A stretch of 64,000 nt of DNA from Sneathiellales bacterium (GCA_028277845.1 JANQFL010000110.1:1-64000), one strand, 5' to 3'. Counted from the stretch's first letter, positions 9,333 to 19,623 are shown. Program-made: numbers and translations. The notes: generated by a model from the sequence alone, not told the origin.

Positions 9333-9701
9333 CTAGATGGAGTAGTCCTCTTCCTCGAAGCGGGCGCCCTGGGTGTCCAGCCCGGCCTCGCGCCAGGCGT
9401 CCAGGCCGCCCTTCAGATTGACCAGGTTTTCGAACCCGGCCTGGGCCAGTTGCTTGGCCGCGGCGGCGGAGCGCCGGCCGACCTGGCACATGATCACCAG
9501 CCGCGCGGCGCCGAGCCGGGGAAAGACCGTGGGATCCAGGAACGAGAGCGGCGCCAACAGGGCGCCCGGGATGTGTTCGTATTCGTATTCGTGGGTTTCG
9601 CGCACGTCGATCAGCACCGCGCTGCCGGCCTCGAGCCATCCGTTGACGGTGTTGGCGTCTTCCTCCGCCAGGGACCAGTCGGCGCCGCCGGTATCGCTCA
9701 T
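9333..9701 (-). CDS. Rhodanese-like domain protein
   Basis: LIDVRETHEYEYEHIPGALLAPLSFL ... LVIMCQVGRRSAAAAKQLAQAGF (active Cys in CQVGRRS). Confidence 0.9.
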   Translation of the reverse strand: MSDTGGADWSLAEEDANTVNGWLEAGSAVLIDVRETHEYEYEHIPGALLAPLSFLDPTVFPRLGAARLVIMCQVGRRSAAAAKQLAQAGFENLVNLKGGLDAWREAGLDTQGARFEEEDYSI

Positions 9702-9863
9702 CGCGCTGTCTCCAATCGTCTGCACGGCCACCATAGCACAGGACGCCGCGCCACAACCGTGCTGCGGCAAAATGCTTGTTAACATCTGTCATGCTAGGGT
9801 CTGACATGCGCTAGTGTGCGTGATATGGGTCGCGCGCCGGGCGCGTCAACAAGGGGGCCGAGA

Positions 9864-11756
9864 ATGTGCGGCATTGCGGGACTGCTGCGACTGGACGGAG
9901 CCGAGGCGTCTCCGGCCGTTTTGGCCGCCATGACCGAACTGTTGCGCCATCGCGGGCCCGACGACAACGGCACCTGGCATGACGGGCCCGTCGGCCTGGC
10001 CCACACCCGGTTGTCCATCCTCGATACCACCGCCGCCGGGCATCAGCCCATGGCCTATGGCGACGGCCGGTACCGGATCGTGTTCAACGGCGAGGTCTAC
10101 AACTTCATCGAGGTACGCGACAGCTTGCGCGGCCTCGGTCACACGTTCCGCACCGAAAGCGACACCGAGGTTGTCCTGGCCGCCTATGCCGAATGGGGCG
10201 AGGATTGCCTGTACCGGTTCAACGGCATGTGGGGGCTGGCCATCTGGGACGCGGCCGAGCGCCGCCTGTTCCTGGCCCGCGACCGGTTCGGCGTCAAGCC
10301 GTTGTATTACTGGTTCGACGGCAAGGCGCTCGCGTTTTCCTCGGAGCTGAAAGGGTTGCTGGCCGTCCCCGAAATTACCGTCGCCTTCGATCCCCGCGCC
10401 GTGGCCACGGCGGTGCGGTTCACCATGCAGGCCGAATCGACCGAACCCGCGTTGATCGACGGGGCGCGGCGGTTGCTGCCCGGCCGCGCGCTCACGGTCG
10501 ACCTGTCGGGCAGGATGTCGGTCCGGCGCTGGTGGCGGACCCTGGATCACCTGGTCGACATTCCACCGACCGAGGAAGGGCAGGTCGCGCGGTTCCGCGA
10601 GCTGTTCGCCGACGCCTGCGCCGTCCGGTTGCGTTCCGATGTGCCGTTGGCGACGACCCTGTCAGGCGGTCTGGATTCCAGCTCGGTGCACGCCATGCTG
10701 GCGCGCATGCACGACGAACGGGGCGACCTGCAGCGCGTCGCCGCCGTCAAGCCGACCGCCTTTGTCGGCATGGTCGAGGACCAGGAGGATGAAACGGAGG
10801 CCGCGCGGCGGGTGGTGCGGGATTCTGGGTCCGAGGCCGTGTATACGCCGCTCGATACGGGCGATGCTCTCAGCCGCATTCCGGACCTGGTCTACGCTTC
10901 GGATGAGATTTCCTATCTGTTCATCGGCCAGTGGAGCAATTACCGCGAACTGCGCCGTGGCGGTTTCAAGGTTTCGCTCGATGGCCACGGCGCTGACGAG
11001 CTGACGGCGGGTTACGTCGAGTTTCCGTTGCCGGCCCTGGCCGAGGAGTTCCTGCGGGTCCGCGATCTGGTGCGCGCCGCGTCCGGCATGATGGCGCCGC
11101 TGCCGGACTGGATCTCCAAGATCGCGCAGCAACTGCCCGAACCGCTGGACCGGCTCAATCTCGAAAGTCTGTATTGGCGCAACGAAGCCGACGCCGCGCT
11201 GACGGCCGAACCCTACGACCTCATGACGGACTCCTGGCGCGCGGATTCGGCCGCCATGGCCTCGGGCACCAATTTTCAGCGCCGCATGTACTACGAATTT
11301 CACGAGGGCCGGCAGCCCTGGATTCTGCGGGAATTCGACCGCGCCTCCATGGCCCACGGCATCGAGGTGCGGTCCCCATTCCTCGACTGGCGCCTGGCCG
11401 TCTACGCCTTTTCCCTGCCGGCCGAGATCAAGTTCAAGAACGGCTATGCCAAGTATGTCCTGCGCCAGGCCATGGCCGGCGTGCTGCACGACGACATCCG
11501 CCTGCGCCGCAAGAAGGTTGGGTTTCCGCTGGTGGTGTTCAAACTGGCCGCCGGAACCCTGCGGCCGTTGTTGACCGAGGTGCTGGAGAGTTCGCTGCTG
11601 GACAAGGCCACCGGTATCGACGCCGAAGCCGCCCGCGCCGTTGCCCGGGACGCCATGGACCGGGACCACATGCGGGTGCCGTGGCTCCTGGTCCATTCCG
11701 CCCTGCTCGAGGACAGCTTCCGCCGCAAGGCCGCCGAGGTGCGGGCCGGTTTCTAA
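9864..11756 (+). CDS. asnB: Asparagine synthase (glutamine-hydrolysing)
   Basis: MCGIAGLLRL N-terminal Cys nucleophile; RHRGPDDNG; LSGGLDSSSVHAM PPi-loop. Confidence 0.92.
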   Translation: MCGIAGLLRLDGAEASPAVLAAMTELLRHRGPDDNGTWHDGPVGLAHTRLSILDTTAAGHQPMAYGDGRYRIVFNGEVYNFIEVRDSLRGLGHTFRTESDTEVVLAAYAEWGEDCLYRFNGMWGLAIWDAAERRLFLARDRFGVKPLYYWFDGKALAFSSELKGLLAVPEITVAFDPRAVATAVRFTMQAESTEPALIDGARRLLPGRALTVDLSGRMSVRRWWRTLDHLVDIPPTEEGQVARFRELFADACAVRLRSDVPLATTLSGGLDSSSVHAMLARMHDERGDLQRVAAVKPTAFVGMVEDQEDETEAARRVVRDSGSEAVYTPLDTGDALSRIPDLVYASDEISYLFIGQWSNYRELRRGGFKVSLDGHGADELTAGYVEFPLPALAEEFLRVRDLVRAASGMMAPLPDWISKIAQQLPEPLDRLNLESLYWRNEADAALTAEPYDLMTDSWRADSAAMASGTNFQRRMYYEFHEGRQPWILREFDRASMAHGIEVRSPFLDWRLAVYAFSLPAEIKFKNGYAKYVLRQAMAGVLHDDIRLRRKKVGFPLVVFKLAAGTLRPLLTEVLESSLLDKATGIDAEAARAVARDAMDRDHMRVPWLLVHSALLEDSFRRKAAEVRAGF

Positions 11757-12469
11757 CCGTCCGCGCCGTAACTGTCGTGCAGGCGCACCCAATGCATGGG
11801 GTTGCCTTCCGACGGTTCGTCCCGGCCCTTGGGCGTCAGGTCGATGTAGTTGTAGGCGCCGTTGAGCAGGTCCAGACCGCGGCTGTAGGCGGAATAGGTG
11901 TGGTAGAGGCTGCCGTCGCCGCCCTTGGCGAACACGCTGATGGCCGGCAGGTCGTTGATGGAAATTTTGGTTTCCCGGTAGTTGTATTCGACCATATCGT
12001 CCGGATCGCGGTCGTCCGGGAAGCTGGCGTGAAAATCCTCGCTGAATGTGGTGTTGCCCGACGACAACCAGGGGAAGTTCCAGCCCAGCCGTTTCCTGAC
12101 GGCCAGGAGCTTGTCGAGCGGGCCGCGCGAGATTGCGGCGAAGGCGGTGTCGCGGGCGTTGAGGTGCGGTTCGATGCCGTTGAAATTGTCGGCCCAGAAC
12201 GAACAACTGACGCATGGGTTCTCCCAGTCCTTGCCGAACATGAAGTGATAGACGATCAGCTGGCTGCAGTCGCCGAACAACTCAGCCATGCGGACAGGGC
12301 CGTTCTCGCCATCGAAGACATAATCCCTGTCGATCCTGACCCAGGGCAGTTCGCGCCGGGCCGCCGACAGGGCGTCGCGTTCGCGGGTGAAGGCCTTCTC
12401 GCGCTCCAGCAATTGTTTGCGTTGCGTGAGCCACTCTTCTCGGGAAACCACGTTGGGGGCGCTCATCAT
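11753..12469 (-). CDS. DUF899 family thioredoxin-like protein
   Basis: REEWLTQRKQLLEREKAFTRERDALSAARRELPWVRI, SCSFWADNFNGI pattern. Confidence 0.9.
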   Translation of the reverse strand: MMSAPNVVSREEWLTQRKQLLEREKAFTRERDALSAARRELPWVRIDRDYVFDGENGPVRMAELFGDCSQLIVYHFMFGKDWENPCVSCSFWADNFNGIEPHLNARDTAFAAISRGPLDKLLAVRKRLGWNFPWLSSGNTTFSEDFHASFPDDRDPDDMVEYNYRETKISINDLPAISVFAKGGDGSLYHTYSAYSRGLDLLNGAYNYIDLTPKGRDEPSEGNPMHWVRLHDSYGADG

Positions 12470-12499
12470 CGTTCTCCTTGTCCGCTGTCGTCTATTTAT

Positions 12500-12571
12500 T
12501 TAACCATCTGGTTTAATAATTGGGGGCGGATCAGCCAGGGTCAAGTAGAAATTCAACCAATTGGTTGAATT
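12500..12571. promoter_or_regulatory. Two operator-like palindromes, one a perfect 22-mer
   Basis: 12500-12515 ttaaccatctggttta; 12550-12571 aattcaaccaattggttgaatt (perfect palindrome). Confidence 0.6.
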
Positions 12572-12591
12572 AAATCGTAAGCGACTGAAAA

Positions 12592-13707
12592 CTAAAATAA
12601 AATAGCAGCGTGGTTGTCCCAATGCATGCCGCCAACCGGGGTTGTGGCCGGCCGGGAACCACCGCGCACGGGGTTGTGCCGGAGCACCGTTCCGTCGCCT
12701 GTGGTGAGCACGAACGCGCCCGGTTCGGCCGCCGGTGCCAGGCCGCAGACGTCCCGGGCTTTCAGGTGTCCGAGGAACCGGCCGTCGGCCGCGTTCCAGA
12801 ACACGGCCAAACCGCCGCGCGGCGCCGTGGCCGCGACCACGCGGCCCGACGTGTCGAACGCGACGCTGCCGATGTAATGGCGGAGTTTCCGTTCGATGGG
12901 TCCCGGTGCGCGAAGCAGTCTTGTCGGGCCCCCCGGGCGGTGAACACCTACCAACGGCACCTTGGCGGATTTGCCGCCCTGGAACTGCATGGCGAAGGCC
13001 ACGTCTCCGGAAACGTTGACGGCGATGTGGCGAATGGACAACTGGTGCCAGCCGGGTTCCAATTCCATGACGTCGACGGCCTGGCCCGACGCCACGTCGA
13101 CGAACGCCAGGTTCGGGCGCATGCTGTCCAGGTTGAGCTTGGTCCGCCCGTGATCCGGATGGGTGCGGATGCCGCCGTTGGCTATCGCGAGCGTCTTGCC
13201 GTCGGGCAGCCACGCGATCTGATGCGGACCGGTGCCGTGACTCGGAAACTCGCCCGCACGCTTGTAGCCATCGACGGCATCATAAACGGCGACAACACCG
13301 TCGCCGGATTCGTAATCGTTCTCGCCGGCCAACAGATACCGGCCATCGGCGGAATACACGCCGTGGCCATAGTAATGCCGTCCTTGCGGCGATGTTATGT
13401 CCATGACCCGTTGGCCGGTATCGCTATCGATGATGCCGACATAGGTGCCGGGCCGGCGCGCGAAGACGGCAGCGACTGATCCGGAACGCCTCACGGCGAT
13501 TCCGTGTCCCCGGCCCGGAAGCGGCTGCCGCCAGAGAAGCGGGCCCGACGGGTCGAATCGGGCCACGAAGTGGTTTTTGTCCTTGTCGGTCCCGCAACTG
13601 AGGATGTGCCGGGGCGGTTGCGCCGCTTGCGCGATCGGCCCGATCCAGACGCCGCATGCCAATGCCCCGCCGGCCGCGGACAAAAATCTGCGCCGGTTCA
13701 GTGTCAT
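12592..13707 (-). CDS. DUF1513 domain protein (TAT-type signal, beta-propeller)
   Basis: MTLNRRRFLSAAGGALACGVWIG; position in an imelysin cluster. Confidence 0.85.
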   Translation of the reverse strand: MTLNRRRFLSAAGGALACGVWIGPIAQAAQPPRHILSCGTDKDKNHFVARFDPSGPLLWRQPLPGRGHGIAVRRSGSVAAVFARRPGTYVGIIDSDTGQRVMDITSPQGRHYYGHGVYSADGRYLLAGENDYESGDGVVAVYDAVDGYKRAGEFPSHGTGPHQIAWLPDGKTLAIANGGIRTHPDHGRTKLNLDSMRPNLAFVDVASGQAVDVMELEPGWHQLSIRHIAVNVSGDVAFAMQFQGGKSAKVPLVGVHRPGGPTRLLRAPGPIERKLRHYIGSVAFDTSGRVVAATAPRGGLAVFWNAADGRFLGHLKARDVCGLAPAAEPGAFVLTTGDGTVLRHNPVRGGSRPATTPVGGMHWDNHAAILF

Positions 13708-13710
13708 GGG

Positions 13711-14799
13711 TCAGTCTCCGTCGCGGGCATTGAAGCCGAGATTGATGCCGAGTTCGACGGCGATCGCTTCGTTGACCAGCAGGTGCAGACCGAGGATCTT
13801 CTCGCGCAGGACCTCGATCCGGAACCGCGGTCTGATCTCGGTCACGGCATCGTGCAGCGGCATGGCGTCATCGCGTGCTCGTTCCAATGCCTGCTCGATG
13901 GCACCGGTGAAACCGTCGGCCAGGGCCTCGGCGCCCGCGTTGCGCAACTGATCCGCCAGGCCGCCCGGTACGGTGGTCACCGCCAGCGCGCTTTCCAGAT
14001 TGGCGGCGATGTTGGCCAGCGATCGGCGGCTGCGCCAGCTCTCCGCCCGGCGTGGCCGGGCGTCCTCGAGGCTCTTGCCGAGCGGCCGGTCGAGCTTCAG
14101 TTTGATGGCCGCGTCGAACACGCCGGACAGGCTTTTCAGAACATCGGTGGCGGCGTCCCTGTCGTCGTAATACAGTTCGTTGCCGTCGGCGGCGCTCAGG
14201 ACGGCATCACGGAATCCGCCCGCCCGCAGCCAGTCATCCAAAACCTGCGCCGCCAGATCTTCCTGGAAACGGGCCATGGAAGCCGCGAGCCGGCAGGCGT
14301 AGCGGTGATAATCGGAGGCATTCGGTTCGGTCATGGCCTCCGCGCTGGAAAACAGGATGCGTTCGACGGCGGCCAGGCTTTGCAGGGCGACGCTCTTGCC
14401 GGCCAGGCCACCAGGTGCGAGCAACGCCGGATCGCGCTTCTTCAAGGCCCGCTTCAACTGCCGGGCACCGACACCGCCCTTGTCGGGCCAGAAGAAGAAC
14501 CGGGATTCGCGGCCGTTCTCGGTAACCGGCCCATAGGAAAACGATTGCAGCCGTTGCCAGACGTCCATGACGGCGTGGAACGCGGCTCGGGTTTTGGCCA
14601 GACCCGCGGCGTCGGGGGCGGCGCAAAAGGCGGACGCGGTGTCGGCCAGTGCGACTTCCTTGGCCATCAGGTCGCGATAGGCCGGGATGATGACGCCGTC
14701 CGTGACCGCCTGTGCGAGTTCGCCGAAATCCGGCTCGGCCCGGGCCACCGTGGCGGCCAGGCAAAACGACAGAAGCGTGACGAGGGCACGGGTCAACAT
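13711..14799 (-). CDS. Imelysin family protein
   Basis: Signal peptide, FHAVMDVWQRLQSFSYGPVTENGRESRFFFWPD. Confidence 0.85.
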   Translation of the reverse strand: MLTRALVTLLSFCLAATVARAEPDFGELAQAVTDGVIIPAYRDLMAKEVALADTASAFCAAPDAAGLAKTRAAFHAVMDVWQRLQSFSYGPVTENGRESRFFFWPDKGGVGARQLKRALKKRDPALLAPGGLAGKSVALQSLAAVERILFSSAEAMTEPNASDYHRYACRLAASMARFQEDLAAQVLDDWLRAGGFRDAVLSAADGNELYYDDRDAATDVLKSLSGVFDAAIKLKLDRPLGKSLEDARPRRAESWRSRRSLANIAANLESALAVTTVPGGLADQLRNAGAEALADGFTGAIEQALERARDDAMPLHDAVTEIRPRFRIEVLREKILGLHLLVNEAIAVELGINLGFNARDGD

Positions 14800-14808
14800 G
14801 GCGCCATC

Positions 14809-16317
14809 CTACAACGAATTGAGAAAGGCCAGCAGGGCGTCGCGGTCGGCCTTGGGCATGGCGGCGAAGGCGTCGCGGCTGGCCTGGGCCTCGCCGCCGT
14901 GCCACAGGATGGCTTCGGTCAGGTTGCGGGCGCGGCCGTCGTGCAGGAATTGGGTATGACCGCTGACCTTGTGCGTCAGGCCGATGCCCCACAAGGGTTG
15001 GGTGCGCCATTCGCGGCCTGTGGCCAGACCTTCCGGCCGGTTGTCGGCAAGGCCGTCACCCATGTCGTGCAGCAACATGTCCGAATAGGGCCAGATCAGT
15101 TGCCCGGCGAGCCGGGGATCGACACCCTTGCGGCGGGTGGCGAACTTCGGCGTATGGCACCCCGTGCAGCCCGCGCCGTAGAACAGGGACTTCCCGCGGA
15201 GCACGGTGACATCATCGACATCGCGCCGTTCAGGCACGGCGACGTGGCGCACGTAAAACAGGATCAGGTCCATGACCTCGGCCGAGGCTTCCAGATCGTC
15301 GTACTGAGGGCTGTTGCCGTTGGGTGCCGACCGGCATTTGTCCTGCGCCTCGGTGCAATCGCCGGCGGCGAACGGGGCGAGGGGGTTGGAGATGCCGATG
15401 TCGCCGGCCATGGCGGCGGCGTTCTGTTCGGCGAGGCTGGGCTTGCCCGCCTTCCAGCCGAAGCGGCCGAGCATGGGCTTGCCGGCGGCGACGCTCCAGA
15501 CCCGGTTGGCCTTGCCGGAGATGCCGTCGTTGTTCGCGTCGTCCGGGTCCGCGGCGGCCAGGATGTCCTCGGCGGCGACGGCTTCGAGCAAACCGAGGCC
15601 GATCATGGGCTGGGCGACGCGCGGTGAGAACATGGCGTCGGGATGCAGCGGACCGTAACCAAGGTCGGCGAGGGCATAGGTGGGCTTGCGCAGGATGACG
15701 GTTTCGTCGTCCGCCAGTTTCACCGGCACGTCGGCGTATGCGATCACCATGCGGCCCTCGGGCGGGTGGCCGGGATTGGCGATGTCCTGGATCTGGCTGC
15801 CGTAAACGGGTTCCGGAATCACCGCGGCCTTGAGTTCGGCCAGAAGTTCGCGCTGCGCGTCGTTTGCCGGCGGCACCGAAACCCGCAGGAACATGGACAC
15901 GGCGCTGTCCTCGGCATCGGCCGGCGGATGACCGCGTCCGTCCTTCAGGTGGCAGCGCTGGCAGGCGCGGGCGTTGTAGATCGGGCCCAGGCCGTCGGCG
16001 GCCTGGGTCGAGGCCGGTGCCGTCACCCAGATGCGGCGGAACAGGCCGTTGCCGACGAAGAAATCGGCGCGCGCCTTGAAGGGCAGGTTGGCGGATGGCT
16101 GGGAAAAGGCTTCCCGGTCCAGACGCTTGCGGTTGGTGGCGCCGCCGCCGGGCAGGGCCTCCCACCTTTCGGCGCGGGAGAAGTCGTCGGTCGGAGCCAG
16201 GATTGCGGCGCGCTGCGCGGCGCTCATGCCGGCCCATGATACCTGGGATAGGCCCAAGACGATGGACGCCGCAAAAGCGGCGCCCAGGGTCTTGTTCAAG
16301 ATGTATCGTTCAATCAC
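14809..16317 (-). CDS. Di-heme oxidoreductase family protein (DUF1111-type)
   Basis: Two heme motifs CQRCH and CTGCH; imelysin cluster context. Confidence 0.85.
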   Translation of the reverse strand: MIERYILNKTLGAAFAASIVLGLSQVSWAGMSAAQRAAILAPTDDFSRAERWEALPGGGATNRKRLDREAFSQPSANLPFKARADFFVGNGLFRRIWVTAPASTQAADGLGPIYNARACQRCHLKDGRGHPPADAEDSAVSMFLRVSVPPANDAQRELLAELKAAVIPEPVYGSQIQDIANPGHPPEGRMVIAYADVPVKLADDETVILRKPTYALADLGYGPLHPDAMFSPRVAQPMIGLGLLEAVAAEDILAAADPDDANNDGISGKANRVWSVAAGKPMLGRFGWKAGKPSLAEQNAAAMAGDIGISNPLAPFAAGDCTEAQDKCRSAPNGNSPQYDDLEASAEVMDLILFYVRHVAVPERRDVDDVTVLRGKSLFYGAGCTGCHTPKFATRRKGVDPRLAGQLIWPYSDMLLHDMGDGLADNRPEGLATGREWRTQPLWGIGLTHKVSGHTQFLHDGRARNLTEAILWHGGEAQASRDAFAAMPKADRDALLAFLNSL

Positions 16318-17579
16318 TGAAATACGGCGTTTGGATTGTCCAGACTGTCGGATCCTTCGAATTCCAATTTACCCAACTCCAGCGCCGTCACAACCTTTTC
16401 GATCGTTCTGGTCTGATCGACCAGGGCGTCGATGGCGTTTTGGATCATGGCATTGCCCTTGGCGTTGCCTTCGGCGATCATTTGGTCATAGGCCATGGTG
16501 CCGCTGTCCGCCGATTTCTTGATCGCCGTGAACGCGGCGATTGTGGCGTTCAGCTTGGCGCGCATTTCGGCATCGAGCTTGGGCGCCCGGGCCTTGACCA
16601 GGTCGCTGAGCGACGGGCCCTGCACGCCGTTGCCGGTGGGGCCTTCGTAGCGGCCAATGTAGACATTGCGAACGCCGACGGCATCGTAGTAATGCGAGTT
16701 ATGGGTGTTGTCGGAGAAGCAGTCGTGCTCTTCCTCCGGGTCGTGCAACAAAAGGCCGAGCTTCATACGCTCACCGGCCAGTTCGCCGTACGACAGGCTG
16801 CCCATGCCCGTGACGATGACCGAAAGGCCGCGCTTGGCTCCGCCGTCGGCCAGGGCCTTGCGGGCCGCACCGCCGGGTTGCCACGCGGCGACCATCTCTT
16901 TCAGGTCGTCGATCAGAAGCTCCGACGCGGCCTTCAGATAGGCGCGGCGGCGGTCGCAGTTGCCGCCGGTACAGGCGTCCAGCGAGAAATCCGTTGCCGG
17001 CCGGGCGCCGGCGCCGGGGCCGGTACCGTTCAGATCCTGCCCCCAGAGCAGAAATTCGATGGCGTGATATCCGGTGGTGACGTTTGCCTCGACATCGTCG
17101 ATCTCGTGCAGGTCCTGGATCAGGGCCTTGTGAATCTTGGCTGCGTCAACGGTCTTGCCGCCGAATTTCAGCGTCGGGTTGGCGATGACGTTGGCGGTGT
17201 AGAGCCGGTTCTCGTCGCTGTCGCTGCCATAGGACGGATCGACGTAATCGATCAGGCCTTCATCCAAGGGCCAGGCGTTGACCTTGCCTTCCCATTCGTC
17301 GACCAGCGTGTTGCCGAAGCGATAGACTTCCGACTGCTGGTAAGGCACCCGCGAGTCGATCCAGGCCTTCTTCGCCGCGGCCAGGGTGGCGTCGCCCGGT
17401 TTGGCCAGCAGGGCATCGATTGCCCTATCCAGTTTGCGGGCCGTGTCCAAGGAATCGGCGTACTTGGCCGCCGCAATATCGCCATAGGTCTTGAGAACGG
17501 CGTCATTGTCCGCCGCCGGCGCGTGGGAGGCGCTCCAGCCGGTGACCATCGCCGCCAGGGCAATTGTGAGTTTGCGCAT
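16314..17579 (-). CDS. Imelysin family iron-regulated protein (IrpA-like)
   Basis: GYHAIEFLLWGQD (GxHxxE motif); YEGPTGNGVQGPSLSDLV; signal peptide. Confidence 0.88.
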   Translation of the reverse strand: MRKLTIALAAMVTGWSASHAPAADNDAVLKTYGDIAAAKYADSLDTARKLDRAIDALLAKPGDATLAAAKKAWIDSRVPYQQSEVYRFGNTLVDEWEGKVNAWPLDEGLIDYVDPSYGSDSDENRLYTANVIANPTLKFGGKTVDAAKIHKALIQDLHEIDDVEANVTTGYHAIEFLLWGQDLNGTGPGAGARPATDFSLDACTGGNCDRRRAYLKAASELLIDDLKEMVAAWQPGGAARKALADGGAKRGLSVIVTGMGSLSYGELAGERMKLGLLLHDPEEEHDCFSDNTHNSHYYDAVGVRNVYIGRYEGPTGNGVQGPSLSDLVKARAPKLDAEMRAKLNATIAAFTAIKKSADSGTMAYDQMIAEGNAKGNAMIQNAIDALVDQTRTIEKVVTALELGKLEFEGSDSLDNPNAVFQ

Positions 17580-17637
17580 TGTGCAGTCGCTCCTTGTTGA
17601 ACTTTCTTCCGGTTGCAGAATCACACTGAACGTGTGA

Positions 17638-18138
17638 TCAGTTTTTCCTGCGTTCCGCCCATTCGCGTTCGGCGCGGACGAACAGCTCCTTGAACATCGC
17701 TTTCCCGCGGTCATTGACGCGTGCTTTTTTGGCTTCTTCCAGGTTCGCCGAAGGGTCGCCGACCACCACCAGGGCGAACATGCCGTGCCGGTTGTGGACC
17801 TTGCACTTGAAGCCATAAACACCAGGAACGGTGAGGGTGATATCGTATGTCGGGGCGTGTGAAATGTCGGCCGGTTGGGCTCCTTCGGGATACATGCCCT
17901 CGATGCTTTTCACCGTGTGCTGGCCGACCGAATTGAGGAACCGCACCGTATCGCCCGGTTCGATCCACAGGTATGTCGGACTGAACCGGTACACCTTGTC
18001 CGGCGAAAGCGCGGAAACATCGGTAATTTGATCGATTTCATGGACTTGACCGGCGCGGCTGTCGGCAATCGACATCCCGCCCAGGATCAGGGCCAAGGTT
18101 AGGACTAGGTGGTTCGAATATCTCCGGATCGTCATCAT
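17638..18138 (-). CDS. Cupredoxin / pseudoazurin-like protein
   Basis: WIEPGDTVRFLNSVGQHTV ... YGFKCKVHNRHGMFALVVVG type I copper ligand pattern; signal peptide. Confidence 0.85.
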   Translation of the reverse strand: MMTIRRYSNHLVLTLALILGGMSIADSRAGQVHEIDQITDVSALSPDKVYRFSPTYLWIEPGDTVRFLNSVGQHTVKSIEGMYPEGAQPADISHAPTYDITLTVPGVYGFKCKVHNRHGMFALVVVGDPSANLEEAKKARVNDRGKAMFKELFVRAEREWAERRKN

Positions 18139-18187
18139 GGCCTGTCTTTCGGACTTCGTATTTACCGCATTCAGATAGAATTGAAAA

Positions 18188-18210
18188 TGCGAATGATTAT
18201 TAGAAATTAG
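18188..18210 (-). promoter_or_regulatory. Possible Fur-type box upstream of cupredoxin
   Basis: tgcgaatgattattagaaatta, a weak match to Fur-box hexamers. Confidence 0.35.
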
Positions 18211-18375
18211 CACTAATAATGTTGTGGTTATTCCGAGTCCAGGAGGTTTATTGTCGCATGGTGCCGATTTAGGCTTTTACAAGCCGTTGAATGTTCGGCG
18301 GGTCTCATGACACCTGCCGGGCAAGCCACTAAAATACCGCCCGCCGATGAGCAGCGAACGTGGGGAGCAGAGACA

Positions 18376-19623
18376 ATGGGCATGGCCGGTCAGCCGGCGG
18401 CGGAGGCCGCGCATGAAGACGTCGACATTGCGGATTTCGATCTGACGGCCGTGCCCGACGGTTACATCGCCGATCCCTACCGCTATTTCGCCGCGCTGCG
18501 CCGCAACAGCCCGATCCACCGCAACCCGGACGGCTCGTACCTGCTGTCGCGTTATGACGACCTGACTACGGTCTACCGCGACCCCAAGACCTGGAGTTCG
18601 GGCAAGAAGGTCGAGTTCAAACCCAAATTCGGCGACAGCCCGCTCTATGAACATCACACCACCAGTGTCGTGTTCACCGATCCGCCCGATCACAAACGCA
18701 TCCGCGGCCTGTTCCAGGCCGCCTTCACCCGGGCCGCGCTGGAGGCCCTGAAACCGCGCATCGAATCGCTGGTCGATCAATACCTGGACGAACTGGAGGA
18801 CCGCCGGACCATGAACGTGGTCGACGACTTCTCCTTCAAGCTGCCGATCGAGGTGGTGTGCGACATGCTGGGCGTGCCGGGCGAGGACCGCATGCTGATC
18901 CGCGACTGGGCGCTGGCCATCCTTACGGCGCTGGAACCCAAACTGAGCCAGGCGCAATTCGACACCGGCAACCGGGCGGTAACCGACTTCAAGGCTTACC
19001 TACGCGACCTGGTGGCCCACCGCCGCGCCCATCCCACGGACGGATCCGACGGCGAGATCCTGACCGCGCTGATGAACGCCGAGGAGGACGGCGAGAAGCT
19101 GACCGAACTGGAGCTGCTGCACCAGTGCATCTTCATGCTCAATGCCGGGCATGAAACCTCAACCAACATGATCTCCCACGGCGTGCACGAAATGCTCCGG
19201 CGGCCGGACCAGGTGCAGCGCCTGCGCGACGACCCGTCGCTGATCGAGAGCTGCGTCGAGGAAATCCTGCGCTACCAGGCGCCGATCCAGATCAACAACC
19301 GCCGTGCCACCATGGACACCGAATTGAGCGGCGTGCCGCTGCCGGCCGGCACGCAGGTCAATCTGCTGATCGCCTCGGGCAACCGCGATCCCGAACAGTT
19401 CCCCTATCCCGACACCTTCGACATCGGCCGCCGGCCCAACCGGCATCTCTCGTTCGGTCTCGGCATCCATGTCTGCGCCGGCAATTCCCTGGCACGGATC
19501 GAGGGCGTCATCGCCTTCGGCAAGCTGTTCCGGCGCTTCCCGACATTGCACCTGATCGGCCCGGCCGTGATCGCCAACCGCATCCGCTTCCGCGAAGTCA
19601 CCGACCTGCCGGTGGCGATCTGA
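18376..19623 (+). CDS. Cytochrome P450
   Basis: NAGHETSTN I-helix, EEILRYQ ExxR, FGLGIHVCAGNSLAR heme loop; RBS ggagcag before ATG 18376. Confidence 0.92.
   Translation: MGMAGQPAAEAAHEDVDIADFDLTAVPDGYIADPYRYFAALRRNSPIHRNPDGSYLLSRYDDLTTVYRDPKTWSSGKKVEFKPKFGDSPLYEHHTTSVVFTDPPDHKRIRGLFQAAFTRAALEALKPRIESLVDQYLDELEDRRTMNVVDDFSFKLPIEVVCDMLGVPGEDRMLIRDWALAILTALEPKLSQAQFDTGNRAVTDFKAYLRDLVAHRRAHPTDGSDGEILTALMNAEEDGEKLTELELLHQCIFMLNAGHETSTNMISHGVHEMLRRPDQVQRLRDDPSLIESCVEEILRYQAPIQINNRRATMDTELSGVPLPAGTQVNLLIASGNRDPEQFPYPDTFDIGRRPNRHLSFGLGIHVCAGNSLARIEGVIAFGKLFRRFPTLHLIGPAVIANRIRFREVTDLPVAI

Noticed and set aside
10662-12215. 517-aa minus-strand ORF
   Set aside because: Antisense to asnB and DUF899; composition-biased.
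13504-15627. 707-aa plus-strand ORF
   Set aside because: Antisense shadow of DUF1513/imelysin/di-heme genes; low-complexity G/V/Q/R composition and no recognisable motif.
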